DNA from: Massilia atriviolacea
GTDB lineage: Bacteria > Pseudomonadota > Gammaproteobacteria > Burkholderiales > Burkholderiaceae_D
Assembly: GCF_003953935.1 (NCBI RefSeq)
Contig: NZ_RXLQ01000011.1
Location: 1-64,000, forward strand
Direction: 5' to 3'
Length of the DNA: 64,000 nt
The stretch's first letter is position 1. Each line of letters begins with the position of its first letter. The position numbers were made by a program, and so were the translations under genes. Of this stretch, positions 27,136 to 36,029 are shown piece by piece. The notes under the pieces are model-generated. The model did no database searches, was not told the DNA's origin, and was given only the letters and a program-made list of their open reading frames with translations.

Positions 27136-27861
27136 ATGACCGACACCAGCGCCCTCCTCGCCCTCGTCGCCAGCACCCGCGCCACCCTGGAGCGCATCGC
27201 CGCCGACTATTCGCCGGCAGTATTCGCCTCCAGCCTGGCCGCCGAAGACATGGTCCTGACCGACTTGATCCTCAAGGCCAATCTGCCGATCGGGATCTTC
27301 TCGCTCGAAACCGGCCGCCTGCATCCGGAAACGCTGGCGGTGCTGGACCAGGTCAAGGCCGCCTACGGCTATGACGTCAAGCTGTACAAGCCCCAGCCGG
27401 AAGCGGTCGACGCCTACGTGGCGCAGCACGGCCTGAACGCCTTCTACGAGAGCGTGGACATGCGCCGCGAGTGCTGCCGCATCCGCAAGGTCGAACCGCT
27501 GGGACGCGCCCTGGCCGGCAACAGGGCCTGGGTGACCGGCCAGCGCCGTTCGCAATCGAGCACGCGCGCGCAGCTCGACATCCAGGAAGACGACGCCGCG
27601 CACGGCATGGCCAAGTTCAACCCGCTGGCCGACTGGTCGGAGGCGGACGTGTGGAACTACATCCGCGACAACGGCGTGCCATACAATGCGCTGCACGATC
27701 AGGGCTTCCCTTCGATCGGCTGCGCACCCTGCACGCGCGCGGTGGAGCCGGGCGAAGACGTGCGCGCCGGCCGCTGGTGGTGGGAAAATCCGGACTCCAA
27801 GGAATGCGGCCTGCATATGGTCGATGGAAAACTGATTCGCATTAAATCCGTGGCCGCATAG
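27136..27861 (+). CDS. cysH: Assimilatory (phospho)adenylyl-sulfate reductase, [4Fe-4S] APS-type
   Basis: A 241-residue reductase forming sulfite from activated sulfate. The N-terminal PAPS-reductase fold has the nucleotide loop SSLAAEDMVLTDLI. The paired cysteines MRRECCRIRK and the later GCAPCTRA give the CC..CxxC set that binds a [4Fe-4S] cluster. The catalytic Cys sits near the C-terminus in KECGLHM. The cluster motif marks the bacterial APS-reductase type rather than the cluster-free PAPS type, so it can use APS directly. No cysC was seen in the operon, which agrees. It lies between DUF934 and cysD. Confidence 0.94.
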   Translation: MTDTSALLALVASTRATLERIAADYSPAVFASSLAAEDMVLTDLILKANLPIGIFSLETGRLHPETLAVLDQVKAAYGYDVKLYKPQPEAVDAYVAQHGLNAFYESVDMRRECCRIRKVEPLGRALAGNRAWVTGQRRSQSSTRAQLDIQEDDAAHGMAKFNPLADWSEADVWNYIRDNGVPYNALHDQGFPSIGCAPCTRAVEPGEDVRAGRWWWENPDSKECGLHMVDGKLIRIKSVAA

Positions 27862-27907
27862 AGCTCACCCTCAGCGCCACCATAGAAAAACAAAGGCCCT
27901 AGCCACC

Positions 27908-28846
27908 ATGACTACACTGACCGACACCCCGCGCGTACTGACCGACGTCAATGCGCGCCACCTCGATGCGCTGGAATCGGAAGCGATCCACATCCTGCGC
28001 GAAGTCGCCGCCGAATGCGCCAACCCCGCCCTGCTGTTCTCGGGCGGCAAAGACTCGGTGGTGCTGCTGCGCCTCGCCGAAAAGGCCTTCCGCCCCGGCA
28101 AATTCCCGTTCCCGCTGGTGCACATCGACACCGGCCACAATTTCGAGGAAGTGATCGCCTTCCGCGACGCCCGCGTGGCGGAACTGGGCGAGCGCCTGAT
28201 CGTCGGTTCGGTCGAAGACTCGATCAAGCGCGGCACCGTGCGCCTGCGTCATCCGCAGACCGACTCGCGCAACGCCGCCCAGGCGGTCACCCTGCTGGAA
28301 ACGATCGCCGAACACAAATTCGACGCCTGCATCGGCGGCGCGCGGCGCGACGAAGAAAAGGCGCGCGCCAAGGAACGCATCTTCTCCTTCCGCGACGAAT
28401 TCGGCCAGTGGGACCCGAAGGGCCAGCGCCCGGAATTGTGGGACCTGTACAACACCCGCGTGCACCCGGGCGAAAACATGCGCGTGTTCCCGATTTCGAA
28501 CTGGACCGAACTCGACGTGTGGCTCTACATCCAGCGCGAAAAACTGGCCCTGCCGCCGATCTACTTCGCGCACGAACGCCAGGTCATCCCGCGCAACGGC
28601 CTGCTGGTGCCGCTGACCGACCTGACCCCGGCGCGCGACGGCGAAACCGTCGAAACCCAGGTGGTGCGCTTCCGCACCGTCGGCGACATTTCGTGCACCT
28701 GCCCCGTGAGCTCGAGCGCCTCGACGGTCGAAGCGATCATCGCCGAAACCGCCATTACCCAGATCACCGAACGCGGCGCCACCCGGATGGACGACCAGAC
28801 CTCCGAAGCCTCGATGGAAAAACGCAAGAAAGCAGGATACTTCTGA
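27908..28846 (+). CDS. cysD: Sulfate adenylyltransferase small subunit CysD
   Basis: A 312-residue ATP-pyrophosphatase-type subunit. The PP-loop FSGGKDSVVLLRLA lies at about 49-62, HIDTGHNFEEVIAFRD follows, and the typical C-terminus FRTVGDISCTCPVSS and MEKRKKAGYF is intact. With CysN it forms APS from ATP and sulfate, the GTPase of CysN driving the reaction. Its stop overlaps the cysN start by one base (TGATG), so the two subunits are translationally coupled. Confidence 0.96.
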   Translation: MTTLTDTPRVLTDVNARHLDALESEAIHILREVAAECANPALLFSGGKDSVVLLRLAEKAFRPGKFPFPLVHIDTGHNFEEVIAFRDARVAELGERLIVGSVEDSIKRGTVRLRHPQTDSRNAAQAVTLLETIAEHKFDACIGGARRDEEKARAKERIFSFRDEFGQWDPKGQRPELWDLYNTRVHPGENMRVFPISNWTELDVWLYIQREKLALPPIYFAHERQVIPRNGLLVPLTDLTPARDGETVETQVVRFRTVGDISCTCPVSSSASTVEAIIAETAITQITERGATRMDDQTSEASMEKRKKAGYF

Positions 28847-30180
28847 TGAACGCCCGTATCGACAATCATAACGACACCCCGACCGAACGCGGCCTGCTGC
28901 GCTTCATCACCGCCGGCTCGGTCGACGACGGCAAGAGCACCCTGATCGGGCGCCTGCTGTTCGACAGCAAAGGCATCTTCGCCGACCAGCTCGACGCCAT
29001 GTCGCGCTCGAAGCACAAGCGCACCGTGGGCGACGCGGTCGACCTGTCCCTGCTGACCGACGGCCTGGAAGCCGAGCGCGAACAGGGCATCACCATCGAC
29101 GTGGCCTACCGCTACTTCGCCACGCCCAAGCGCAAGTTCATCATCGCCGACACCCCGGGCCACGAGCAGTACACCCGCAACATGGTCACCGGCGCCTCGA
29201 CCGCCGACGCGGTGATCATCCTGATCGACGTCTCCAAGGTCAAGCTGCGCGAAGACGGCGGCGCGGACGGCAATGATGTCGAGCTGCTGATCCAGACCAA
29301 GCGCCATTCGACCATCGCCCACCTGCTGCAGATCGAGCACGTGGTCGTCGCCGTCAACAAGATGGACCTGGTGAACTACGACCAGGCCGTGTACGACCGC
29401 ATCGTCAAGGCCTACAAGGAGTTCGCCGCAACCCTGGGCCTGAAAGACATCACGCCGATTCCGCTGTCCGCCCTGACCGGCGACAACGTGGTCGAGTCGA
29501 GCGAAAAAATGGGCTGGTACCAGGGTCCGACCCTGATCTCGCTGCTCGAATCGCTGTCGGTCTACGACGAATCGCACGCCGCGCCCTTCCGCTTCCCGGT
29601 CCAGCTGGTGGCGCGCCACAACGGCCACGAAGCGAACGACTTCCGCGGCTACATGGGCCGCATCGAAGCGGGCAAGGTCAGCGTGGGCGACAAGCTGGTG
29701 GTCCAACCGTCGGGCCAGAGCGCCACCGTCAAGGATATCCTGACCCTGGAAGGCTCGCACCAGTCGGCCGTGGTGGGCCAGTCGATCACCCTGCTGCTGG
29801 GCGAATACCTCGACATCTCGCGCGGCGACCTGCTGGCCGGCGCCGGCCAGCCGGCGACCCTGCTCAAGACGCTCAAGGCGGACGTGTGCTGGATGTCGGA
29901 CGAGCCGCTCGACATGCGCCGCAAGTACTGGATCAAGCATGGCACCAAGCAGACTTCGGCCAAGATCACCGGCGTCGATACCCTGCTCGACATCAATACC
30001 CAGCAGCGCCACGCGGCCGACGGCCTGAAGCTGAACGACATCGCGCGCATCGGCCTGACCGTGCAGCAGCCGCTGGCGGCCGACGCTTACGCCGACATCC
30101 GCGCAACGGGCGCCTTCATCCTGATCGATGAAGTTACTCACCAGACGGTCGCCGCTGGTATGATCCGGCTGGACGCGTAA
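28846..30180 (+). CDS. cysN: Sulfate adenylyltransferase large subunit (GTPase) CysN
   Basis: A 444-residue EF-Tu-like GTPase. G1 is GSVDDGKSTLIG, the G3 region is ADTPGHEQYTRNMVTGAS, and G4 is NKMDLVNYD. Two beta-barrel domains follow. The length fits CysN alone, without the fused CysC APS-kinase found in CysNC. The frame is open far upstream through cysD, but the ATG overlapping the cysD stop is the real start. It works as the heterodimer CysDN. Confidence 0.96.
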   Translation: MNARIDNHNDTPTERGLLRFITAGSVDDGKSTLIGRLLFDSKGIFADQLDAMSRSKHKRTVGDAVDLSLLTDGLEAEREQGITIDVAYRYFATPKRKFIIADTPGHEQYTRNMVTGASTADAVIILIDVSKVKLREDGGADGNDVELLIQTKRHSTIAHLLQIEHVVVAVNKMDLVNYDQAVYDRIVKAYKEFAATLGLKDITPIPLSALTGDNVVESSEKMGWYQGPTLISLLESLSVYDESHAAPFRFPVQLVARHNGHEANDFRGYMGRIEAGKVSVGDKLVVQPSGQSATVKDILTLEGSHQSAVVGQSITLLLGEYLDISRGDLLAGAGQPATLLKTLKADVCWMSDEPLDMRRKYWIKHGTKQTSAKITGVDTLLDINTQQRHAADGLKLNDIARIGLTVQQPLAADAYADIRATGAFILIDEVTHQTVAAGMIRLDA

Positions 30181-30224
30181 AAACAGTCGGCGCCAGCTCA
30201 GGAAGCCAGCAAAAGGAACACAGC

Positions 30225-30992
30225 ATGTCAACACTCGGAAAAGTCTATCTGATCGGCGCCGGCCCCGGCGCCCAGGACCTCATCACCCTGCGCGGCGCGC
30301 GCCTGCTGGAGCAGGCCGACGTGGTGCTGCACGATGCCCTGGTGACCGACGAGATGTTGGCACTGTGTCCGCAGGCGGTGAGAATCGCGGTCGGCAAACG
30401 CTGCGGCCAGCTCTCGACGGCGCAAGCCTTCATCAACAAGCAGCTGGTCGACAGCGCGCATAAATACGCGCTGGTGGTGCGCCTCAAGGGCGGCGACCCG
30501 ATGCTGTTCGGGCGCGCCGACGAGGAATTGCGCGCGCTGGAAGAAGCCGGCATCGAGGTGGAAGTCGTACCGGGCATTACCACGGCGGTGGCGGCGGCGG
30601 CGGCCACCAGGCAGCCGCTGACCAAGCGTGGCGTGGCCCGCAGCGTGGCGTTTTTCACGTCCAGCACCGCGCCCGAACTGGACGGCCAGACCGCCATCCC
30701 CGATACCGACACCCTGGTCCAGTACATGGGCGGGCGCGAAGCGATCGTCACGGCCCAGCGCCTGCTGGACCAGGGCCGCAGGCCGGATACCCCGGTGGTG
30801 GTGATCGAAAACTGCAGCCGTCCGGAACAGCGCATCCTGCGCCTGACCCTGGCGACGCTGGCGCACGGCCTGGGGCCGGCGCATGGCCCGGTGCTGGTGA
30901 TGCTGGGAGACGCCATGAAGCTGCGCGACAGGCAGCCGCTCGATACCGCGCAAGGCGGCGTAGGCGTGGATGGAGCGCAGCTAAGCGCTTGA
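30225..30992 (+). CDS. cobA: Uroporphyrinogen-III C-methyltransferase CobA
   Basis: A 255-residue SUMT. Signatures are YLIGAGPGAQDLITLRGARLL at the N-terminus, VVRLKGGDPMLFGR, and PGITTAVAAAAATRQPLTKRG. It adds two methyl groups to uroporphyrinogen III to make precorrin-2, the first step to siroheme. Siroheme is the cofactor of the sulfite reductase at the head of this operon, so its position as last gene makes sense. It is a monofunctional enzyme, not the trifunctional CysG, so oxidation and iron insertion must come from other genes; a CbiX-type chelatase is at 42438-42809. An AAAGGAAC site precedes the ATG. Confidence 0.94.
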   Translation: MSTLGKVYLIGAGPGAQDLITLRGARLLEQADVVLHDALVTDEMLALCPQAVRIAVGKRCGQLSTAQAFINKQLVDSAHKYALVVRLKGGDPMLFGRADEELRALEEAGIEVEVVPGITTAVAAAAATRQPLTKRGVARSVAFFTSSTAPELDGQTAIPDTDTLVQYMGGREAIVTAQRLLDQGRRPDTPVVVIENCSRPEQRILRLTLATLAHGLGPAHGPVLVMLGDAMKLRDRQPLDTAQGGVGVDGAQLSA

Positions 30993-31424
30993 GCGCTGGT
31001 CGGGGGGCGCTTGTTGCGGCCCGCCCTGCGGTTCCAGCGCATCGATTTCCCATTGCAGCTTGTCGGCGGCGGCGTAGGTTTTTTCGGCGATGGCCGACAG
31101 GCGGTTGAAGGCGCGCTGCAGGCGCGGCGAGCTGCCTGGCCCGCTCAGCGAAACCAGCTGGCTGCGCACGGTGCGGATATCGTCCTTCAATCCCCTCAGT
31201 CCTTCACGCAAGGTGGCGTCGGCGTCGAGCGCATCGTCGAGGCCCTGCTCCATGCGCTTGCGCAGCAGTTCGATCTTGTAGCCCATGCCCGCGAGGCGGT
31301 CGGCCAGGCGGTCGAGGCGCATGGCGGCGCGCCGTTCGGCCGCCAGTGCGATGAGCGAATTGCGGCCGTGCCGGGCGATCTGGGAGACTTCGCGGAGCAG
31401 CAGCTTCAGGAGTGAACTGAGCAT
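30981..31424 (-). CDS. Hypothetical helical (coiled-coil-like) protein
   Basis: A 147-residue protein with no family I recognise. It is nearly all helix-favouring and charged (RLDRLADRLAGMGYKIELLRKRMEQGLDDAL) and looks like a coiled coil, after a short amphipathic N-terminus (MLSSLLKLLLREVSQIARHG) that could sit on a membrane. It ends in a Pro/Gln-rich tail. The start at 31424 is preferred to an in-frame ATG 45 bases upstream. Its 3' end overlaps the convergent cobA by 12 bases. Confidence 0.6.
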   Translation of the reverse strand: MLSSLLKLLLREVSQIARHGRNSLIALAAERRAAMRLDRLADRLAGMGYKIELLRKRMEQGLDDALDADATLREGLRGLKDDIRTVRSQLVSLSGPGSSPRLQRAFNRLSAIAEKTYAAADKLQWEIDALEPQGGPQQAPPDQRSSA

Positions 31425-31560
31425 GATGGATACCGGACAGAATAGGGATTCGGGAAATTCTGAGCGCAAACGCCAGCCCAGTCAAACCCCGCACACGCCC
31501 GTAACTGATCCAGAACAAACCGACCGCAAATTCCCTGACGGCCTTCCCGCCAGCGATCGC

Positions 31561-31599
31561 CGTCATCCCCGCGCCAGGGCGGCGCTCGCGGGGACGACG
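31561..31599. repeat. REP-like hairpin between phytase and the hypothetical gene
   Basis: Arms CGTCATCCCCGCG and CGCGGGGACGACG pair at 12 of 13 positions around a 13-base loop. The CCCCGCG...CGCGGGG form resembles the dispersed palindromic repeats common in GC-rich betaproteobacteria. It lies about 40 bases downstream of the phytase stop on the minus strand and may protect or terminate that transcript. Confidence 0.55.
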
Positions 31600-31608
31600 G
31601 CTCGCAAG

Positions 31609-31641
31609 ACGTACGCAATACGTACGCAACACGTACGCGAC
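31609..31641. repeat. Three tandem 11-bp repeats at the phytase 3' end
   Basis: Units ACGTACGCAAT, ACGTACGCAAC and ACGTACGCGAC lie head to tail, each with the palindrome ACGTACG or CGTACG. The last unit runs into the phytase stop codon. Function unknown; such units can arise by slippage. Confidence 0.7.
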
Positions 31642-33218
31642 TAAAGCTTCAGCGCCTTCGCCACGTCTTCCCAACTCACATACTTGAAGTTCTGCGGCCC
31701 GTCCGGCATGCGCTTGTAGCCATCCTGGATCACCAGCATGCCCTGCGCATACGGCCCGCCCAGGTTCTTCGGCGTCACATCCAGTCCATCGGTATCGGCA
31801 GTGCCATCGATGCCGTCGGCCAGGTTGAAGCCCACCTTGAAGCGTCCACGCACCTTGTACGGCGCCTGCGCATCGAGCACCACGTAACTGCTGTCGCCCT
31901 GGCTCGACACGATCAGGTACGCGCCCGTGGCGCCCTCGTAGATCGCCATGCCTTCCACATCGGCGCGCAGGTCGCGCCCCACGCCGAGCACCATCTTGCG
32001 CGCCGACGGCTGGTCGCTGCGGGCCGCCAGGGTCCACACGCCGCGCTTTTCCTCGCCGATGAACAGGCGCTCGTTGCGCTCGTCGGCGACGCAACCCTCC
32101 GGCTGGCTGTCCACCTTGAACTCGCGCGCCAGCGTGCCGCTCCACGCCTCGCCGCTGCGGGCGATGCGGAACTGGCGGAACGCCCCGCCCTTGTCGTTGA
32201 CGATCACTTCCAGCCCACCGCTGCGCGGCTGGAACAGGCAGATGCCGTATACTTCCCGAAGGCCGGTCGCAAAGCGGGCCAGCTCGGCCACCTTGCCGTC
32301 GGCGTCGACGCCGAACAGCACCACGCTGTTGTCGTCGCGCTGGCTGGCCACCGCCAGGTCGAGCGGCCTGCCGTCCATGATCACGCCCTGGCGCAGGTCC
32401 ACATTATTCAGGCGGCCCACGTCCAGGAACTGCTGCTGTCTGCCCTGCAGGTCGTACACCATCAGCCCCTGCTTCTTGTTCGTGCCCAGCACCCGCGAAC
32501 GGCTCGCGTCGACCGGGTGGACCCAGATCGCCGGATCGTCCGCCACGTCGCCCAGGCGCGCCACCGGCATGGTCTGCGCGCGCGGCTCGACCACCACCGC
32601 CGGCGACGCGGCCGGCCCGGCCGGCAGGCGCGCACCGGCCTTGAGCAGGCGGCGCGCCGGCGCGGCCTCGCTGTCGGCCTCATAGGCCCAGGTGCCGACG
32701 CCCTCCTCGTTCGCATACAGGGTGTGGCGCGCGTCGTCCACCTTGCACTGGCCGGAATCGAGCGGCATGCTCAACCTGCGCACCAGCTGCGGCGTGGCGC
32801 CGTGCATCAGCCATTGCTCCGCCTGGCCGTCCTTGGCCGCGACGAACAGGAAGTCCAGTCCCTGGCGGTCGCGGAACAGGCACAGGCCTTCCAGGCCGAA
32901 GGGCTGCTGCGGCAGGGGCGCCAGGCGCGCCAGTTCGCCGCGGCGCACGTCGACGCGGATCGGCAGCGCGTGCTGGGTATCGGCATCGAGCACCACGGCG
33001 ATGCCGCTGCCTTTGCTGGTGCGCGCATCGAGCTGCCTGGCGCGCATCGGCAGGCGCGCCAGCTCCTTGCCGGCGGCGTCGGTCAGCTGCAAGGCGTGCT
33101 TGTCGAGCGACAGCCAGCCGCCGCCACCGAGCGCGATGCGGTCGGCCGCGTGCGCCGTGGTGCCGGCCAGGATGCACAGCACGGCGGCTGCGCGGGTAAG
33201 GTGTTTTTGCATGGTCAT
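31641..33218 (-). CDS. Secreted beta-propeller phytase, two-domain form
   Basis: A 525-residue exported phytase (3-phytase family). A signal peptide ends TTAHA before ADRIALGG. The C-terminal ~320 residues are a full six-bladed beta-propeller phytase with the characteristic DDPAIWVHPVDASRSRVLGTNK, DLAVASQRDDNSV and SQPEGCVADERNERLFIGEE, which carry calcium and phosphate ligands. The N-terminal ~200 residues look like an incomplete propeller copy, as in known dual-domain phytases. It frees phosphate from phytate outside the cytoplasm. The start is one base beyond the TonB receptor stop, so both genes form an operon. Two ATGs six bases apart could start it. Confidence 0.92.
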   Translation of the reverse strand: MTMQKHLTRAAAVLCILAGTTAHAADRIALGGGGWLSLDKHALQLTDAAGKELARLPMRARQLDARTSKGSGIAVVLDADTQHALPIRVDVRRGELARLAPLPQQPFGLEGLCLFRDRQGLDFLFVAAKDGQAEQWLMHGATPQLVRRLSMPLDSGQCKVDDARHTLYANEEGVGTWAYEADSEAAPARRLLKAGARLPAGPAASPAVVVEPRAQTMPVARLGDVADDPAIWVHPVDASRSRVLGTNKKQGLMVYDLQGRQQQFLDVGRLNNVDLRQGVIMDGRPLDLAVASQRDDNSVVLFGVDADGKVAELARFATGLREVYGICLFQPRSGGLEVIVNDKGGAFRQFRIARSGEAWSGTLAREFKVDSQPEGCVADERNERLFIGEEKRGVWTLAARSDQPSARKMVLGVGRDLRADVEGMAIYEGATGAYLIVSSQGDSSYVVLDAQAPYKVRGRFKVGFNLADGIDGTADTDGLDVTPKNLGGPYAQGMLVIQDGYKRMPDGPQNFKYVSWEDVAKALKL

Positions 33219-33219
33219 C

Positions 33220-35796
33220 TCAGAAAAAATTCGCTTTCAGGCTCAATTTGAAGGTGCGGCCGTACTGCTCGTACTGGACGTTATACGGCTTCGTGCCTTG
33301 ATATACATAATAGGTTTGATTATTCAGGTTGATGCCCTCGAAGACCAGCTGCACACGCTTGTTGATCTGGTAGCCGAGCGAAAAATCGACCTGGCGCTGG
33401 GCATCGACATAGCGGTCCTGCGAGGCATCGAGCATGTCGTCCGCCACTTCCAGCAGATACGACGACTTGCGATTGAGCGCCAGGCGGGTGCTGAGCGGGC
33501 CGCTTTCGTAGCCGAGCATCAGGTTGAGGATCCGCTTCGACTGGCCGGGCAGGCGGATCTGGCGCGTCAACTGGCCGCCACTGGCCTTGTCGAAGCGGCC
33601 GATGGTGGCCTTGGCGTCGTTGAAGCTGGCGTTGGCGCCGACGATGATGCCGTTCCACGGCGCCGGCAGCATGCGCAGCGACTGCGAGTACGCCAGCTCG
33701 ATGCCGTTCACCCGCGCCTTGTCGCCGTTGGCGTAGCTGGTCGCGGTGGTATAGCCGGCCCACGCCCCGCTGCCCGCGAGGTCGGTGGTGTAGCTGAAGT
33801 TCTTGATGTCCTTCGAGTACAGGTAGGCCGACATGGCGCCGTCCGCGCCGAGCATGCGCTCGATGCCCAGGTCCAGGTTGGATGCTTCCAGCGGTTTCAG
33901 GTCGGGGTTGCCGATCACCGCCTCGGTATTGCTGGCCAGGCTGATACCCGGCGCCAGCTGGCTGAAGTTGGCGCGCACGACGGCGTTGGTCCACGCCGCC
34001 CGCACGCTGGTGTCCTTGTCGATGTCGAAGCGCGCCTGCACATTGGGCAGCCAGTTCGAATACGATTTGCTGCGCGAGAGCGGCTGCAGGCCATCTTCCG
34101 ACACTTGCCGGCCGCGCGCGGCGAAGCTGGTGCGCTCGTGGCGCATGCCGGCCAGCAGGCGCCAGCGGCCGATGTCGGCGCCGGCTTGCAGATAGGCGCT
34201 GTCGATATCCTCGTCCATGCTGAAGTCGTCGAGGTTCGACTCCTCCGTCAGCCTGGCGCCGGCGCGGTCCAGGCCAGACACCCGCGCGCGGATCGCGGCC
34301 GCATCCAGGCCCGGACCCAGGCTGGCGAAAGGATAATCGAGCGCACCCTGGGTGAACCCGCTCATCCCCACGGCGCCGGGGCCCCAGTAATTGCCGCTGG
34401 TCGCTTTGCTGCTGGTGTAGCCCCACTGCTCGGTGTCGTTTTCCTTGCTGCGGCGGCTGATCTTGATGCCGCCCTTGACGTCGGCGGCGGCCTGGCCCAG
34501 CGCCAGGCTGCGGCCCAGGTCGACCCTGACATGACGCTCGGCGTCGGCGCTGTCGCGCGCCTGCAGGGTGATCCCCTGCAGCTTGTAGCTGGCCGGGTCG
34601 GACAGGCTGGCAGGGCCGCTCAGGCGCGGCACCTCGGTGCCGGAGAAGCGCAGGCCGGCCACATTGGACGATGCGCGGAAGCGGCCATCGTTGATACTCT
34701 CCGGTGTAACTTCGGTGGCGCGGCTGGCGCCCCCCGAGGCGGCCAGTTTCCATTCGCCGAAGCGGGCCTCGCCGCCGGTCACGGCCGACGTGATGCGCTG
34801 CGTGTATTTGCGCTGGCGCAGGCGCCGTTCGGCGCGGGCGGTAAAGGGCGTATCGGGCGCCACGTGGTCCCCGCCGATATTGCTGATCGACAGACGGTCG
34901 CGCACTTCATCGTCCGAAAACTCGCTCACGAAGGTGCGCAGGAACAGCGACTGGCCCGCCTGCGGGCGGTAGTCGAGGTTCAGCGCCAGCGCATTGCGTT
35001 CGCGCTCGGGCAGGTAATTGCGCATCTCCAAACCGGACAGCTTGCCGCCGCTCCAGGCGCCGCCGGTTTCCACGTTATCCGAGCCGAACTTGCGCCGCTC
35101 GCCGCTGATGCCGGCCGCCACGCCGAGTTTCCCGTCCAGGAAGCGCTCGGCCCACAAGGCGCCGGCGTTGGGGCTGGTCTTGCCGGTATTCTGGTCGCGG
35201 CTCGCGCCCGCATGGAACGACAGCGCGGTGCCGGGCAAGTCGAAGGCCGACAGCGCCTTGACGTCGACCGAGCCGCCCAGCGAATTCGCATCCTGGTCGG
35301 GCATGAGGGTCTTGGAGACTTCCAGCGAGCGAATCAGGCCGGCCGGCAGCACATCGAGAGCGACCGCGCGGCGGCCCGCTTCCGGCGACGGCACCGAGGC
35401 GCCGTTGATGGTGACGGCGTTGTAATCGGGGCCCATGCCGCGTACCACGATGTAGCGGCCTTCGCCCTGGTCGCGCTGCACCGCCACGCCGGGCAGGCGG
35501 GCCAGGGCCTCGGCGGCGTTCTTGTCGGGCAGGCCGCCGATATCGTCGCTGCTGACGATGCTGACGATATTGTCGGCCTTCTGCTGCGCCGCCAGGGCGC
35601 GCTTCATGCTGGAGCGCTGGCCCGCGATGACGACGGTGTCGGCCGGGATGGCGCTTGCCTCGCTCGCGCCGGCGGCGCTGTCGGCCGCGTGGGCGGCGCC
35701 GCCGCACAGTTGCAGGATGCCGAAGGCAATGAAGGACAGGCGCGGAAGCCTGGCCGGCACTGCACGCTGACGCTGTTGTTGTTTGTCGCTGTTCAT
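33220..35796 (-). CDS. TonB-dependent outer-membrane receptor linked to phytase
   Basis: An 858-residue TonB-dependent receptor. Signal peptide through GGAAHA, then a TonB-box-like segment (DTVVIAGQR), the plug domain (about 55-170, including ALARLPGVAVQRDQGEGRYIVVRGMGP) and a C-terminal 22-strand barrel ending KLSLKANFF with terminal Phe. The plug sequence belongs to the large Caulobacter/Xanthomonas class of carbohydrate or catechol receptors that lack an N-terminal signalling domain. Being first in an operon with a phytase, it probably imports phytate, its lower inositol phosphates or a complexed metal; this is inference from context. Confidence 0.92.
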   Translation of the reverse strand: MNSDKQQQRQRAVPARLPRLSFIAFGILQLCGGAAHAADSAAGASEASAIPADTVVIAGQRSSMKRALAAQQKADNIVSIVSSDDIGGLPDKNAAEALARLPGVAVQRDQGEGRYIVVRGMGPDYNAVTINGASVPSPEAGRRAVALDVLPAGLIRSLEVSKTLMPDQDANSLGGSVDVKALSAFDLPGTALSFHAGASRDQNTGKTSPNAGALWAERFLDGKLGVAAGISGERRKFGSDNVETGGAWSGGKLSGLEMRNYLPERERNALALNLDYRPQAGQSLFLRTFVSEFSDDEVRDRLSISNIGGDHVAPDTPFTARAERRLRQRKYTQRITSAVTGGEARFGEWKLAASGGASRATEVTPESINDGRFRASSNVAGLRFSGTEVPRLSGPASLSDPASYKLQGITLQARDSADAERHVRVDLGRSLALGQAAADVKGGIKISRRSKENDTEQWGYTSSKATSGNYWGPGAVGMSGFTQGALDYPFASLGPGLDAAAIRARVSGLDRAGARLTEESNLDDFSMDEDIDSAYLQAGADIGRWRLLAGMRHERTSFAARGRQVSEDGLQPLSRSKSYSNWLPNVQARFDIDKDTSVRAAWTNAVVRANFSQLAPGISLASNTEAVIGNPDLKPLEASNLDLGIERMLGADGAMSAYLYSKDIKNFSYTTDLAGSGAWAGYTTATSYANGDKARVNGIELAYSQSLRMLPAPWNGIIVGANASFNDAKATIGRFDKASGGQLTRQIRLPGQSKRILNLMLGYESGPLSTRLALNRKSSYLLEVADDMLDASQDRYVDAQRQVDFSLGYQINKRVQLVFEGINLNNQTYYVYQGTKPYNVQYEQYGRTFKLSLKANFF

Positions 35797-35846
35797 GGAA
35801 TCGCCGTGGGATGGGTGAAAAACAGGGCGAAGTCTAGAGGCCGATT

Positions 35847-35864
35847 ATGTCCATCTCGTGACAC
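35847..35864 (-). promoter_or_regulatory. Weak Pho-box-like sequence upstream of the TonB receptor
   Basis: On the minus strand GTGTCAC-GAGA-TGGACAT resembles the PhoB direct repeat CTGTCAT-N4-CTGTCAT at 5 of 7 and 4 of 7 positions. It lies about 51 bases before the receptor start. Phosphate control of a phytase operon would be sensible, but the match is poor. Confidence 0.25.
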
Positions 35865-36029
35865 GCAGGCCGCCACCAAGGCCGCTAGCGCCATTAACGG
35901 CCCCCGGTGAGCTGAAATGCCCCCTCCCCCGATGTCCACTTCGGTGCCTGTCCACTTCGGTGCCAGGTCTGACAATCGGACACGAGCTGATCCGCAAAGA
36001 CACGAAAGCAACTATTTAAGGCTGAGACC

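Noticed and set aside
30981-30992. Overlap of cobA with the convergent hypothetical gene as a sign of misannotation
   Set aside because: Both frames end naturally there, and a 12-base convergent overlap at the tails is common in compact genomes.
32692-35910. 1072-codon open frame on the plus strand
   Set aside because: Antisense to the phytase and TonB receptor genes, which show clear domains on the other strand.
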